A DNA stretch of 64,000 nt from contig NC_084480.1 in assembly GCF_030035675.1 (NCBI RefSeq), positions 137,032,738 to 137,096,737 of the forward strand, in the 5' to 3' direction. Below, piece after piece: positions 51,610 to 63,858 of this stretch (position 1 is the stretch's first letter; each line of letters opens with the position of its first letter). The position numbers and the translations under genes were made by a program. The stretch comes from Rhineura floridana. Its lineage: Eukaryota > Chordata > Lepidosauria > Squamata > Rhineuridae. The notes below the pieces were generated by a model. The model was not told the origin of the DNA. It did not search any database and saw only the letters and a program-made list of their open reading frames with translations.

Positions 51610-52680
51610 TATACGAATTAAACCAAAATGTCCAGCAATGGTCCATAGGCAATATATAATGATATTACATCTAATAATATAACCATGTAATATGTAAATA
51701 TTTAAAAGATCACTAAAAACATATGTTTCAATCCAAAAAAGGATTCCTCAGCGGTAAAATGTACATCAATACTAATTCAAACTGTTTAAAGAGCAATGTG
51801 TGTGTGTGTGTAGGAATACAATGACAATACATGCTATTGCAGCATTTGTACTGGAAATATAACTATACATCTTAATTTTACAGAAACATCTAAACAGATG
51901 AACCTCATTATAGTGTGTTATATTCTAAGGTGTATTATTTTTATACATTGACTTGTGGACAACTGCTAAAGCATTTGGTTTGTATATTTTGTATGTCCGT
52001 ATTAAATGCTACTGTGTGATTAAAGAGTTGTTTCCTTAACATCCATATTTGTTATGGTTTGGTTCTTTGATGATGTTTCCTTTTGTACTTTTTTGGTATG
52101 TTTCATTAGTACTATCATTTTGGTTGCCCTTTTTATATTTTTACAGATTTTTCTGCAGATCAGAATAGCAAATGTGTTGCTACACTGAATGTTGTTCACC
52201 TTTATAGGTGATGGTCCAGTCGTTGGGTAAAGTCGGCTCTTTCTTGCATAAGCAGCAATCACTTATCATTTGCTGCTTGTAAATGGCATGCATTTATAGC
52301 CTCACGTGCATGTGTGTGTATACACATGTGGAATCATGCTTGTAAGTTTTTGCACAATTTTGTCTTGTTATAAAGTAACTGCGTAGTCATATTTGCATGT
52401 CTAACCCTCTCTTTAACTTTCTCTTTAGTGAGGTGAGGAGTGAGTTTTCAATTATAACGCATACTTACGATAAATGTTTATTTATGATCTTTGTGGATAT
52501 CCAAGAACTGAGAAGCTCCCCTGTCTGGAGAGATGTACAAAGTCCAATGCTGAGGACCAGGAGGCATTTGTAAGCTCCTTTTATCTATTATAAGCCAGCA
52601 CAGAGGCATAGACGTACACAGCCATCTAAGTACAGGAAGCTGGCATAAGTTACCCCTGTTCCAGGCTCTGTTCAGGAGTG
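51610..52680. other. AT-rich intergenic DNA, nothing recognised
   Basis: No gene or RNA seen. A short (TG)n run lies near 51798-51812. Confidence 0.35.
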
Positions 52681-53249
52681 GGGCTACTGATGGCTGAGTT
52701 GGCAGAGGGGGGGAAAGCCTTTAAAATGGAGATTGACTTGTATCATCCTTTTGCTGTTGTGAGTTCCGCCAGATTGCCAGGTCACATGACTGAGCTGAAA
52801 GAATAGGTGTAAATCTCTCCTTGCCCTGCCTCTTTCTTTGGACTTACACTGGCCAAAGTTCCGCTGGCTTAAGCTCCACCAGCTGAATCCCAGCTGAGCC
52901 AGCAGAGCTGGCTGAGGGAATGACATCAGCCTAGCTGTCCAAGATCTGCCTATTCCAAACTTCCTTCTCCTGTCAGATTTGGGGTTTGGATTACACTGTT
53001 ACTATTTATTACATTCATGCGCTGTGAAGTGAACCAGTGGAGATACACACGTAGAGAAGCTTTACTGCTTCATTCATAAGGAAGGAAATGCCTTTGATAT
53101 GTTTCAGGGAATCCTCAGCCTGTGCCGGGGGGCAGGGTACAGGAAGCCCTTGCATGCATGAGGCTTTGGATCATTCCTTGGTTTACTGGGGTTTACATTT
53201 GTTATTTTATATATCCTTTTTTTAAAAAGTTGTTATAATTTTACTGTAA

Positions 53250-53390
53250 ATCAGCCTTCCTGAACCTAGTGTCTTCTAGATGTTGTGGGCTACAACTCCC
53301 ATCATCCCTGACCATTGGCCATGCTGGCTGGGACTGACAGGAGTTGTAGTCCAAAGCATCTGGAGGGTACTGGGTTGTAGGAAAGCAGGC
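53250..53390. mobile_element. hAT-like MITE
   Basis: GGGCTACAACTCCCATCATC, CTGACCATTGGCCATGCTGG and GGAGTTGTAGTCCAAAGCAT form the common palindromic body. Confidence 0.72.
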
Positions 53391-53394
53391 CAGA

Positions 53395-54580
53395 TATTTA
53401 CTCATCACGAGGAAAGGCTTGATTTTTGCATTGGGGGTGCATTTATTTGATTCATCACAAACCCAGCGCTGCAGTGCCACACATTGATTCAGTGAGCTCT
53501 GTGCCTCAGTGGGGTTCATTGTGCCTTAGCTTCTGTATATTGAAACTCTGACCTTTATACAGAATAACGGCTCCCTAATACTGCCAGAACCATGTATCAT
53601 GGGGCTTGTAAAAAAACCTTGAGCTAGCAGTCAAATTCCAAAAGCATGTGCTAACAGGGTTACCTTCTGGAATTCATAAAGCTTCACTAAATGTGATGGG
53701 TGGAAAGTTCTACAGACCTTCTGTGGGGCATAATTCTGTCATTGTTGAAAGAAAGCAGTTGAAAACTGTTTAATCCTCCCGCACAACCACCATGGAAAGT
53801 TAGCAGAGTAGTAGTGGTTGTTCTTCATGAAGAGCTTCTATCCGGCAAGTTTTCTGTTTTCAGAGGATTTTGCACATGGGGAGTCTTCCAAATGTCACAC
53901 CTCCCCAGTCTGCAGTTTGAAGTGGTATAGTCCATTCTGCCACATCTGTATTCTACCACCTCATTCTGCTGCATAGAGAAAGGTTTGGAGTGGAAACAGG
54001 ATGATGACAGTTTGACAGGTTATTAAGTAGTCAGAAAATGATGCCAGTCAACAAATCTTGTAGGCTGTACTCACATTTCCCCCCCCCATGCTGTTTGGAA
54101 GAGAATGCAAAATATACATGCAGCAAGGGTTGCATGGTGATTACTGGACTAGACTATGAATCTGTCTCTCACCTCTGCTATGAACTTACCAGGTGGTCTT
54201 AGGCAGCTCTCTCTCTCTCTCTCAGCCCTGCCTCCAATCAACAACATCATGCCTTCTGGTACCAAATGCAACAGGTGAGCGCTGCTAGCAAGATTCTAAT
54301 AAAAATGGGTCCACCGGGAAATGCAGTATTGGTGTGCTCGGCAGAACCCCACATTTTCCAGTATTTTTTTTAAAGGCACTTTCCCACACACAAAGCCCAA
54401 GGAAGCTTGAGCATGCTCAGTAGCCACAGATGCAGAGTGAGTGTTGGAAGCAAAAACTGAACACAGGTGGGGGAAATCATGAGACTGGACAAAGAAGTGT
54501 GGAATGTCTGACTTGGCGGGAGTGGCTGACTGGAACCCTGAACAGGAATTATCCTCTTAGGAGGGAGAATACACTGCAAC
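53395..54580. other. Intergenic DNA, nothing recognised
   Basis: A (CT)n run lies at 54208-54224. No gene is visible. Confidence 0.35.
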
Positions 54581-54734
54581 TTCTTGTTGCAGATCCCACT
54601 TTAGGGATAATATTGAGCTCCTTTACAGGGTTGGTGCAAGGATTACAAGATAACGTATATGAAACACTGTATCATGATCAGCAGGGGAGGCACTGTAGGT
54701 GATGCTGCTGCTAGCAAGTGTCCAGTAGGCATTA

Positions 54735-55040
54735 ACACATGACAGAGCCTTCTCAGGGGCAGTTCCCCATGTGCGGTACGCCCTCCCTAGTGAGGTGTGT
54801 CTGTCTCACCCCTCATTAACGTTCAAGATTTCAGGCATTGGATGGCTGAAAGATACTGCTTCTGGAGACCTTACAACCATGTGATTGTTTTTAGATGTGC
54901 GTGTTTTTCTATTTAACTGTTTTTAGTTGCATTTTTATTTTATTTGAATTGTATTGTTTTAACTTTTTAGTTATTGCTGCCCTGGGCTCCTTTGAGAGGA
55001 AGGGTGTGATACAAATGTAATAAATAAAATAATATAAATG
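54735..55040 (+). mobile_element. LINE C-terminus and 3' UTR fragment
   Basis: Codes a worn AFSGAVPHVRYALPSEV then a 3' UTR with GCCCTGGGCTCCTTTGAGAG and an (AATAA)n tail, L2-like. Confidence 0.65.
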
Positions 55041-55599
55041 AAGATGAAGATGCTTATCTAGCTTCAGTGATATAAGGCAAGCCAAATTTTCTGCTCTTTT
55101 CCCCGTCCCCTTTTCTGTACTGCAGCCCAATACTTTTGTTTTTTAGTGCTCTTTGTTCATCTGCAAAACTAGCTGATTGGGGTTGTCACATGATATCCTA
55201 CAACATGCTGTCACCAGCCAAATTCAAACCTTATGTCTTGCTGTACGGTAAGATTTCCAGATCAGCTTGACACACCACTCTCTCTGCAGCTGGCTAACTC
55301 AGGGCTGGAGGCAAGCGGCAAGATTAGTAAACCAAGGTACAAGAAGGCAGTCTCCACCCTAAGCTTGAAAACTTTGCCCAGGAGGTATAGGGCAGTCATC
55401 TGTCTTCTCTGAGCTGCTGTATCTCTTTGTGCTCCACCCAAAGAGTTCTGAAATGAAAGCCTTTCTGACTTTTGCAGAAGAAACAAGGCACCAAAAATCA
55501 TATCAACCCATCTCCTACTCCAGTAAATCAGGAGTGGGAAGAAGATATTTCACGCACACTGGTGGACCACTACCAAGTTTGGATTGACAACCTAGGCCA

Positions 55600-55804
55600 C
55601 TTCCAGACTGTCAGTATTTTGCAGGATGGATTTAAGCACATACTAGAAATTTCAGTTTGTGCAATTAAAATGGATTAAAGCGCTGTGTTGCTCTGGCACA
55701 ACAAATCCACTTTTTAAAAAACACGCAGATATTTTATGGTTAGAAAAGTGACATGGAAATGCACTGAAGAGTGTGGAATGAATGAATGATTAGTGGGAAG
55801 ACGT
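55600..55804 (+). repeat. Unassigned repeat (family of 9303), left half
   Basis: CCAGACTGTCAGTATTTTGC, AATTAAAATGGATTAAAGCG and GTGACATGGAAATGCACTG match 9303-9668 and 44003-44345. It stops abruptly at about 55804 where an L2 fragment begins; the right half resumes at 58757. Confidence 0.7.
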
Positions 55805-56070
55805 ATAACTGCAGTTAGTGCAGAATGCTGCAGCCAGATTGTTGATGGGAGCGAGACCCTGTAAGCATGCAACACCTCTAATCAGGGATCCGCTCAGGGA
55901 CTGGTTGCCGATTTGTTACTGGGTCAAGTTCAAGTTGTTACTATTGGTATGTAAAGTCCTTAACTTTATATACCTTTAGCTCGGGACAATTTTACTTGGG
56001 ACCGCCTTACCCCATATGTGCCCACTCAAGCACTTTGATCTGCAGAAGAGGCACTGTTACAGGTGCCACA
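55805..56070 (+). mobile_element. L2-like LINE C-terminal fragment, left half
   Basis: Reads TAVSAECCSQIV-equivalent LQLVQNAAARLL in frame (CTGCAGTTAGTGCAGAATGC) and DWLPICYWVKFK, then breaks off in the C-terminus. The continuation (SVAAPTLWNSLPIDIKQ) stands at 58500-58757. Confidence 0.7.
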
Positions 56071-58497
56071 TAATACTCATCCCACATTTCTTATTAACAT
56101 TCCTTATTAACAGGAGGCCCACTGTGAATTGTTTGCAAGGCACTTTGAGGGTAAAGTTGCTTGCGTCCATAGCAATCTTGATGCCCCATTCACATCTACT
56201 GTAATCCCCAGTGAGGTGTCCAGTGCAACGTCTGCTGCAACTTCTTGGGAACAGTTTCAGTTGATGTAGCCTGATGACGTGGACAATGTGCTTGCGATGA
56301 TGCGGCCAGCAACGTGTCCTCTTGACTCTTGCCTTTCTTGGCTTATCAAAGCTTGCGGAGAGGGTTTGACCAAGTGGATCCAGGGTGTGGTCAATGCATA
56401 ATTGCAGGAGGGAATGGTTCCAGCTGCCCTGAAAGAGATGGTGGTCCAACCACTCCTGAAAAAGCCCACCCTGGACCCATTGGTTTGCGACACTACCGCC
56501 CGGTCACAAATACTCCCTTCTTAGGGAAGGTGATTGAGAGGGCTGTAGTGCAGCAATTGCAAGTACTCTTGGATGAAACAGATTATCTTGACCCAGTCTG
56601 GGTTAAGTCCTGGTTGTGGGAATCGGCCTTGGTCACCCTGATGGATGACCTTAATCGGGAGAAGGACAGGGGGAGTGCAACTTTGTTATTCTTACTTGAT
56701 CTCTCGGTGGCTTTTTATACCATTGACCATGGTCTCCTTCTGGGCCAACTTGGTGAGATGGGTATTGAAGGCACTGTTTTACAGTGGTTCCGATCCTATC
56801 TCCAGGGTCATTTTCAGATAATAGCACTGGGTGATTGTCTTTCAGTCCCCTGGCAGTTGTACTGCAGGGTTGTTGGAGTAAACAAACTTGCATGTTCACT
56901 TTAAGGGATATTTGGGGAAATATCCCATGTACCTGTTTACCATGATGTAACTTCCTAATGGATGGGATTAGTTACCTGGCTTCCTCCTCCTTTGTCCTGG
57001 AGATTTTTGAATAATCTCCATTGCGGATCTTTTTACCTCTGGGAGAGGCCGCAGAGAGTATCACTACTAAAGACTAAGATGGACAGACTTCTACTTTTCT
57101 TTCATCTAAGCTAGTGCCTATGTTTCTGAACATATGAAAGGTTGTGAGTAAATATTATTTATCTTTTACCTAAGAAGATTGTGTCTGTTATTTGTGCCTA
57201 GGAAAGGTGGGACTGGTTTATCTCACTCTGCTGCTTGCATTTTTATATCTCTGCTAAGAAATAGGACCACGAAACTTAGTTCCTGTTTCACTTTATATTT
57301 TTAAAATACCAAACAGCCTCAGGGTACCATCTTGTCCTCCATGCTGTTTAACATCTATATGAAGCCCTTGGGAGCGGTCATCAGGAGATCTGGGGCGAGG
57401 TGTCAGCAGTATGCTGATTATACCCTGCTCTATTTCTCTGTAACATCTGAATCAGGAGAGGCTGTGCAAGCCCTGGACCACTGCCTGGACATGATGGTGG
57501 GCTGGATGAAGGCCAGTAAACTGAGTCTGAATCCTTGCAAGTCAGAGACACTAGGGTTGGTGGTTCCTGAGTTTGGATAATTGGTCAGTTGCCTGCTTTG
57601 GATGGGGTCACACTCCCTCTGAAAGAGCAGGTCTGTAGTCTGGGGGTGCTCCTGGATCCATCTTTGTCGCTAGAGGCCCAGGTGACCTCAGTGTCTAGGA
57701 GTGCCTTTTACCAGCTTCAGCTGGTAAGACAGCTGCGGCCATTTCTGGATCAGGATAGCCTGACCACTGTTGTCCCTGCACTGTTAACCTCCAGGCTGGA
57801 TTACTGTAATGCGCTCTATGTGGGGCTACCCTTGAGGTTGGTCCAGAAGCTGCAGCTGGTGCAAAATGCAGCGGTGAGACTGCTCACTGGGGCAGGGTAT
57901 CATCAACATGTCACCTGGCTTCTGAAAGAATTGCATTGGCTACCTATTTGCTACTGGGCTAAGTGCAAGGTTCTAGTTTTGGTGTACAAAGCCCTATACA
58001 TCTTGGGACCAGGATACCTGAAAAACCATTTATTATATACCCAGTCGATCATTGTGCTCTGTAGGTGAGGGGCTCCTGCAGATACCATCTTATCAGGAGT
58101 TCCATTCCACACAACATAGGAAATGGAGCTTTAGTGTAGTGGCACCTATCCTTTGGAATTCCCTCCCCTTAAATATTAGACAGGAGCTATCTGTGTTATC
58201 TTTTCAGCGCCTACTGAAGACTTTCCTCTTTCAACAAGCTTTTTAAGTAGAGACCTGATTTAATCTGCATCTGTGTTGGAATTGCTTTTAAATATGTTTT
58301 TAAACCTTTCCTTTTTTTTTTAAAAAAAGATGTTTTTAAAGCTTTTAAAAAAATGTTTTAAAATATGTTTTATTTTAATGTATTTTAGAGTCTGTTTTTA
58401 TGATGTTTTAAAGTGTTTTTAGTGCTTTTGTTTGCCACCCTGGGCTCCTACTGGAAGGGTAGGATATAAATCGAATAATAAAATGAATAAAAATAAA
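56071..58497 (+). mobile_element. L2-like LINE, 5'-truncated, itself interrupted
   Basis: Starts in the linker before the RT (ATTGTTTGCAAGGCACTTTG), carries LLFLLDLSVAFYTIDH, then a 445-base insertion, then ILSSMLFNIYMKPLG, YADYTLLY, SRLDYCNALYVGLPL and a C-terminal RLLKTFLFQQAF with T-rich 3' UTR and (AATAA)n tail. YADD has become YADY, so the RT would be inactive, and several frameshifts and stops are present. Confidence 0.82.
56871..57315. mobile_element. Solo-LTR-like insertion of 445 bp (fossil)
   Basis: Begins TGTTGG and ends CCAAACA, short inverted ends of LTR type. It contains no coding sequence and splits the LINE's RT codons so cleanly that the LINE frame continues on the far side. 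No target duplication is visible. Solo LTR is my best call; family unknown. Confidence 0.5.
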
Positions 58498-58499
58498 TT

Positions 58500-58757
58500 T
58501 GTAAGAAATAGTCCTTTTAGTGTGGCAGCACCTACACTTTGGAACTCCCTGCCTATTGACATCAAGCAGGCACCTTTGTTTTATTCTTTTTGGCACCTGC
58601 TTTAAAACGTTTTTGTTTAGGCAAGCCTATCCAGACCAATAGATGTTGCCATATTTTAATCTTTTTTACGTTGTTGGTATTTTTTGTTTTTAAAGTGTTT
58701 TTAATTATTCATTTTTAACTGTTCAAGTAGTTTAAATTTTGTTAAATAAATAAATCA
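58500..58757 (+). mobile_element. L2-like LINE C-terminal fragment, right half
   Basis: Continues 55805-56070: SVAAPTLWNSLPIDIKQ, a 3' UTR and a (TAAA)n tail ending near 58757. The two halves flank the younger LINE. Confidence 0.7.
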
Positions 58758-58915
58758 CCACCCCACAAACAAATCAGAATAGCTTCAGGAGGAATAAGCA
58801 TAACTTCCCTGCAAGCAAATCAGAACAAATGCTCAGGCAAGATTGGACATAGTCTAGCCTCCATGTATGCTTTGTGCAATCAAATCAGGATAAATGCTCA
58901 ATAAACAGCACCTGC
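58757..58915 (+). repeat. Unassigned repeat (family of 9303), right half
   Basis: GCAAGCAAATCAGAACAAAT, GCTTTGTGCAATCAAATCAG and GATAAATGCTCAATAAACAG match the last third of 9303-9668. It completes the repeat begun at 55600. Confidence 0.68.
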
Positions 58916-59379
58916 TAGTTGGTGAGAGTTTTCAGGATAATTCTGGGCTAGATTGACCTTGATCTGATCCAGCAAGGCACTTGGTACATTGTAAGCATGA
59001 GTTTCTACTTTGGTTCTCTTAACACAAATTAGTGATATGACTAAACTGTTTGTGAGTGGGGCTCTCAGTTTGTAAATTTAAAGCATATTAGTGGTGGATG
59101 GGGGATGCTTTTTTCTTTAAGTAGACTGTGCAAAACTGATGTCAATCCAGCCCTGCACTAAATGGTGACCCCTTAAAATGTCATTACAGATTACTGCCCC
59201 ACTGACATTGGAACCAGCAGTCTCCATTGCCTGGAAGGTACCTCTGGTGCAGCCTGTTTGTAAGAGGAGGCTTTCTTCCTGGGTTTTTCTTTTTTAATTG
59301 AAAATTATTGAGACTATATTTTTAAATTTAGACTAGTAGCTTGTTAATTACACTCCTACCGCCTTTCTTCCAAAGAGCT

Positions 59380-59675
59380 CAAGGTAGCATACATGGTATC
59401 CCATCTCCTTTTATCTTCAGAACAGTGTGTACTTTGTGATGTATAACATCAGCAGCATCAGCATCATTTATATCCTAGCTTTTCTCCCAAGGGCCTGAAG
59501 TTTTTCCTTTTCCCCATTTCATCCTCACAATAACCCTGTGAGGTAGGTTATGCTGAGAAGCCACGACTGGCCCAAGGTCACACAGAGATTTTCCTGGATG
59601 AATGGGGATTTGAATCCTGGTATCTCAGGTCCCAGTTCAGCACTCTAACCACTATACCACACTGGCTCTCAGTCA
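59380..59675 (-). mobile_element. tRNA-derived SINE with LINE-like tail, minus strand
   Basis: On the minus strand: GAGAGCCAGTGTGGTATAGT, GATTCAAATCCCCATTCATC, GACCTTGGGCCAGTCGTGGC, CACAGGGTTATTGTGAGGAT and then AGCTAGGATATAAATGATGC. Its tail differs from the Sauria-type copies. Confidence 0.78.
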
Positions 59676-60566
59676 ATATTCTCATTCAATTTTCCACCCT
59701 AGCAGTGGGGATCTGGATCATTACCCCATCTGTTCATCTCGTTACCACCCATAGTCTGAAATAAGACGCTTGATAAACAAATAGTGAATGTCTCTCATGT
59801 TCTTTCAGTTAAAAAAAAAGCTTCTTCTCTGCATGGAAAAAAGAGTGTTTTTGAAAGCCAGAATCCAGAGAGGGAACGAAAAGAAATCCAGTAAGTTTTT
59901 AAAACCACATGACTTGCAATTCTATTTTCATTATTTAATGGCCTGGTTTGCTGTCTATGGACAACCTGCAGCTTCCACGGCTCTCCTAGGTAGGGACAGG
60001 TAAGAAATCTAACGGAGAATGAGCAATAAAAATAAAAACAATTCATTATGTGTACATCCATATTATTAATTTTCTTTGAATGTGTGATTGCTAACAAAAA
60101 AATAACAAGGTGGCCTTCATTGGATAAAGAAACATTTTCTCTCTTTTTCTGTTTATGTATGTGATATCGCACACACATACGTACACACACAGAGAGAAAG
60201 AGAGGGTAAGCAAGAGAGCAGGCACAATAAAGCTGTGCATAACTTGCACACGTGTCATGGATTAATTTTTGTCTTGCTTAGAGCCTGGTTCTCTGTGAGT
60301 CACATTTGTGTCAACAAAATGATGACGCTCCTGGCCATGTGGTGTGCGACTGCGCTGGTACTAGCTATGCTGGCACACTCATCGTTTGTAAATCTGTTCC
60401 TTTTTAAAAAAAGAAATGTGAAGGAGGGAAAGGGAAGGGATGGCATTACTCTGGTAGGCTGAAGCATTGATCCTTCCTAACATTGTCCATGATATTTTGA
60501 TGCCTGAGTCAGAAAGTCCAAATGGTACCTTCATTCATGACAGTAAAAATATAATACACTAACAGT

Positions 60567-60655
60567 GCAATCCTATGCATGTCTACTCAGAAATCCCACT
60601 GAGTTCATTGGGGTTTACTCCCAGGTAAATTATAGGATTGCAGCCTAAATCATTG
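60567..60655. mobile_element. Short palindromic MITE, about 88 bp, whole
   Basis: GTGCAATCCTATGCATGTCT at left and AATTATAGGATTGCAGCC at right are inverted copies; inside CCACTGAGTTCATTGGGGTT. Best copy of the 21943 family. Confidence 0.75.
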
Positions 60656-61199
60656 AAGGTTTGCTGCTGCTTCATTATCCCCTATAATGAATAAATACAA
60701 TAAATAAATAATCTGTGCCTGTGGCGGCTCATTTTACCGTGCCAAACGGTAGGGCCAGCTCTGCTTCTTAAACACATTGATTAGAATCAAATTCCATTTA
60801 AATCAATAGGACATAAAGGTTTTGGGCAATTTTCTTTGTCGGAGAGAGTGTGTGCAGATGGATATGCTTGTGTAGTTCTCTTCTTATTTACACTCCCGGG
60901 AATCATCCTGTCATGACGCTGCAAGCACACGCCTACTAAGCAAGGGGTTTCAGCAGACACAGCGCGAGGCACTTTCGAATACACGTGGCTTTTTTTTAGT
61001 GTATTTCCTTTATTATGGGGATTTCTGTCCCGCGCTTCAAAGGGTTCCTCAGGGCGCCTTTCACAGAATAAACATATGATCGGCCTGTGCGCTTAGTCGC
61101 CAACTTTTTTAGTGGTCGGGACTGCTGTGGATTGAACATCAGCAATGGCCGCCAGAAATCGCCCATCCATTTGGACCTTGAATCAGATGGTTCCCCCCC

Positions 61200-62100
61200 C
61201 CCAAAAAAAGAAAGAAAGACAGAAAGCCCGATCAGTTAAGGGGACATCTGCAAGTTCTCCTTGGCGCCGCCGAGACATGTTAATCGCGGAGGGAGCCCTG
61301 TCCGAAACCCAAACCTGAGTTGGCTCCTGTACCTGCTTCCAAACAGGCACGAGCCGAAGCAGCAGGACAGAGTCAACTTTCCCACGTGCGGGTGTCCCTG
61401 TCTCAAGCTCCACCTTCGCTACGAGCCTTCGATGACAAATCAGCCCTAGGTACGGGCAGGGAAGCTTTCCTTCGAGCTTCACTGGCCCTCACTGCTCATG
61501 TGCAAACACTTCAAGGGAAGAAACGAGGCGAAGGCTTTGCACATGCCCAGAAGAATCGAATTACCTTCCCTCGGAGCTTCTGCCGCTGCCCAGCGCGAAG
61601 TTAGGCGGCCGCCTCTGGAGCCAGCGGCCCCCTCTTGTTGTCATGCCTACTCCTCGCCGCTGCCAGCCTCTCCCCGTGTGAGCGAGCTGGCGGCTGCTGG
61701 AGGGAAGAGCGAGGCACCCGCTGGCCGCCAGGCATCCCCGCTCGGCTCCTGCGGACGCTGCCGCGTTCGGCGTTTGCCTCTAACAAAGGGATCGGCGGCG
61801 GAAAGGTGGGAGACGAGCGGCGAGGGAGGCAGCCCCCGCGCGGAATAAGCGGGCAGCCCCTCGCCCACCCGCGTCCCCCTGGGCTGTTGTTGCAGCGAAC
61901 GGCAGCGGAGGAGGTGCAAGTGGACGAGGGCCGGGAGATGGAAGATGGAAGGAAGCGGTGGTGGGGTAAGGGAGTCCCTCGGCTCCGGCTTATTCATTCT
62001 CCTTCGCGCTTCGCCGTGTAACACGAGATGCCTGTGGCTTAGTTTTGCTTTCTTACGTAAACGCTGCCTGGGAACAGTTTCTCTTTATGCGCTGTTTGGC
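61200..62100. promoter_or_regulatory. CpG-rich block, probable promoter
   Basis: The only strongly GC- and CpG-rich stretch of the window (for example GCGGCCGCC near 61606, GGCGGCGG near 61793). CpG islands of this kind mark vertebrate promoters. Open frames on both strands here reflect GC richness. It could serve a plus-strand gene running past the right edge, a minus-strand gene such as the TRIM32-like one, or both. Confidence 0.6.
61938..61965 (+). other. Possible first-exon end with splice donor
   Basis: ATGGAAGATGG (61938) runs nine codons to a GTAAGG donor at 61966. Joining it to the acceptor at 63858 gives an early stop, so either the exon is non-coding or the pairing is wrong. Weak evidence. 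Confidence 0.2.
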
Positions 62101-62939
62101 GCCTCTGTAACCCCCCCCCCTCACTCCCACCGCCTTCTGATGGAAAAGAAGTCTGTGTGTAAGCGAGTGAATGAATGAATGAACGAGGGAACAAACTATA
62201 TGGGATGATGCGCTTTCAGCTTGTAGCCTGGATATTTGTAGGGCAGTTGGAACAGATGTGATGTTTTGTTGGCATCGCACCATCTGCAAACGCGACTCCA
62301 AGGGAGTTTATACCCTAGTGGGGTGTAGTGCTGCTAGAATGTCTTACCTGAACTGGGGACAGAGACAGCTTCAGATCCAAAGTGGGGTGGAACCATGAGC
62401 TCTGCACCTTAGCTCATTTGAGGAAGGGTGATGTAGAAATATAATAAAAATAATTTTAAATCGTGTTGTGGACCGGATTGTGAGCTCGGAAGCCGCTTGT
62501 TAAAATCTCAGCTGTGCCGTGCAAGCTGTGTTTTACCACCTTGACACCTGTAACGTGGGGATAATACAGCCCTATCCTACAGGCTTGTTGTTTGTTTTAC
62601 TGGGAATATAAAAACAGTGGTATTCATCTAGCGCATTTAATGTGAAGTGTATTCAGTTAACTATTTTTACCATGTTTAGGACCTGGAGCTTCACTGTGCT
62701 ACAGTAGAGCAGCTCAAGCAGTATTATAAGGCTGTGGTTTCTCCCTGTCTCCTAATGTTTAGCACCTGTGGATAAAAACTGCACAGATCACCAAATTTAC
62801 AGTGGAAATGCTTCGACAACCAAAACAAAGTTGCAAGTTGACATATTTTTGCATCTAATCTGCTTTGGTCATCACTTTGACTTTCTCTTCTTCCAGTTCT
62901 TAGTTGTTTTGTAACTTGATCTGTAGGGCTGAAATGCTT

Positions 62940-63245
62940 TGCCCACTTACCGGGGAGTAAATCCCATTGAACTCAGCAATATTTATTCCTGAGCAGACAT
63001 GTATTTTGTGCTGTTCATTAGAGCTTAAACCTATTTTGACAGGATCTGTCTGTGTTTTGCATCACATCTAGGTTTTTAGGCACCTGTCTACAACATCGGC
63101 AATTATTAGACTTACAGGGTTGTAGCCAGCTAAGGTCTACTTGGAGTAGACCTATTGAAATTAATAGACCTATGTTCACCATGTCCATTGATTTCAATGG
63201 GTCTGTTCTGAGTATGACCAATGTTAGATGCAACCCACTTGTATT
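62940..63245. mobile_element. Pair of short palindromic MITE copies
   Basis: GGGGAGTAAATCCCATTGAA at 62950-63010 and ATTGATTTCAATGGGTCTGT at 63110-63245 belong to the 21943 family, diverged and with the second one extended. Confidence 0.45.
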
Positions 63246-63858
63246 GAGCTATTATAAGCACACATTTCTGTGTCCTGACATCTTTGCACACTTGGGCCAT
63301 ACATTTGGTAACTGCTGCATGTCTTTGTCCCATATGGTCTTACATTCCCTTCCCAGTTGGTTGACAGCCTCCGTCTGTCCCTGTTCAATTCTAATTATAT
63401 GCAAAAGAGTACGGTGTGCGAGAGAGCTTTTCTGTTCCGTCTGATTGCTTGGATCCTATTTTTAGTCCTGTTTTTCATTCTAGTTTGGATCTGACTTTTA
63501 GTTCCAGAGATCAGGCTCAGTTTAACATATTGCAATGATGAACCTGAGGAGTTTCTAGCAACAGCTCCCAAAAGGTCCAGGCTGCTTTAATGAAAGAGAG
63601 AATTTTGTTGGGGGGTGACCAATAGTGAAATTGATACATAACTCCCTATTGACAACTTTTCTAAGCACAGTAGGTGTACACATAAGCGAGGCGTGACTTT
63701 GGATTGCTTTCCTGACTTAAGGCAGACGTCTGTTCTCATGAGCAGTGCATGGCTGTACTCAAGGAGCTGTGATGTGGAGGGTCTGGATCATCCTGGGGGG
63801 ATTTTCGGCTTCTGTCCTTAGTTTTTAATGAATGAATCTCTAGTTTTTTCTTTTTCAG

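Noticed and set aside
61635-62021. 128-codon frame in the CpG block as a gene
   Set aside because: Overlapping open frames exist on both strands, as expected from GC-rich DNA, and composition is simply R, G, P and A.
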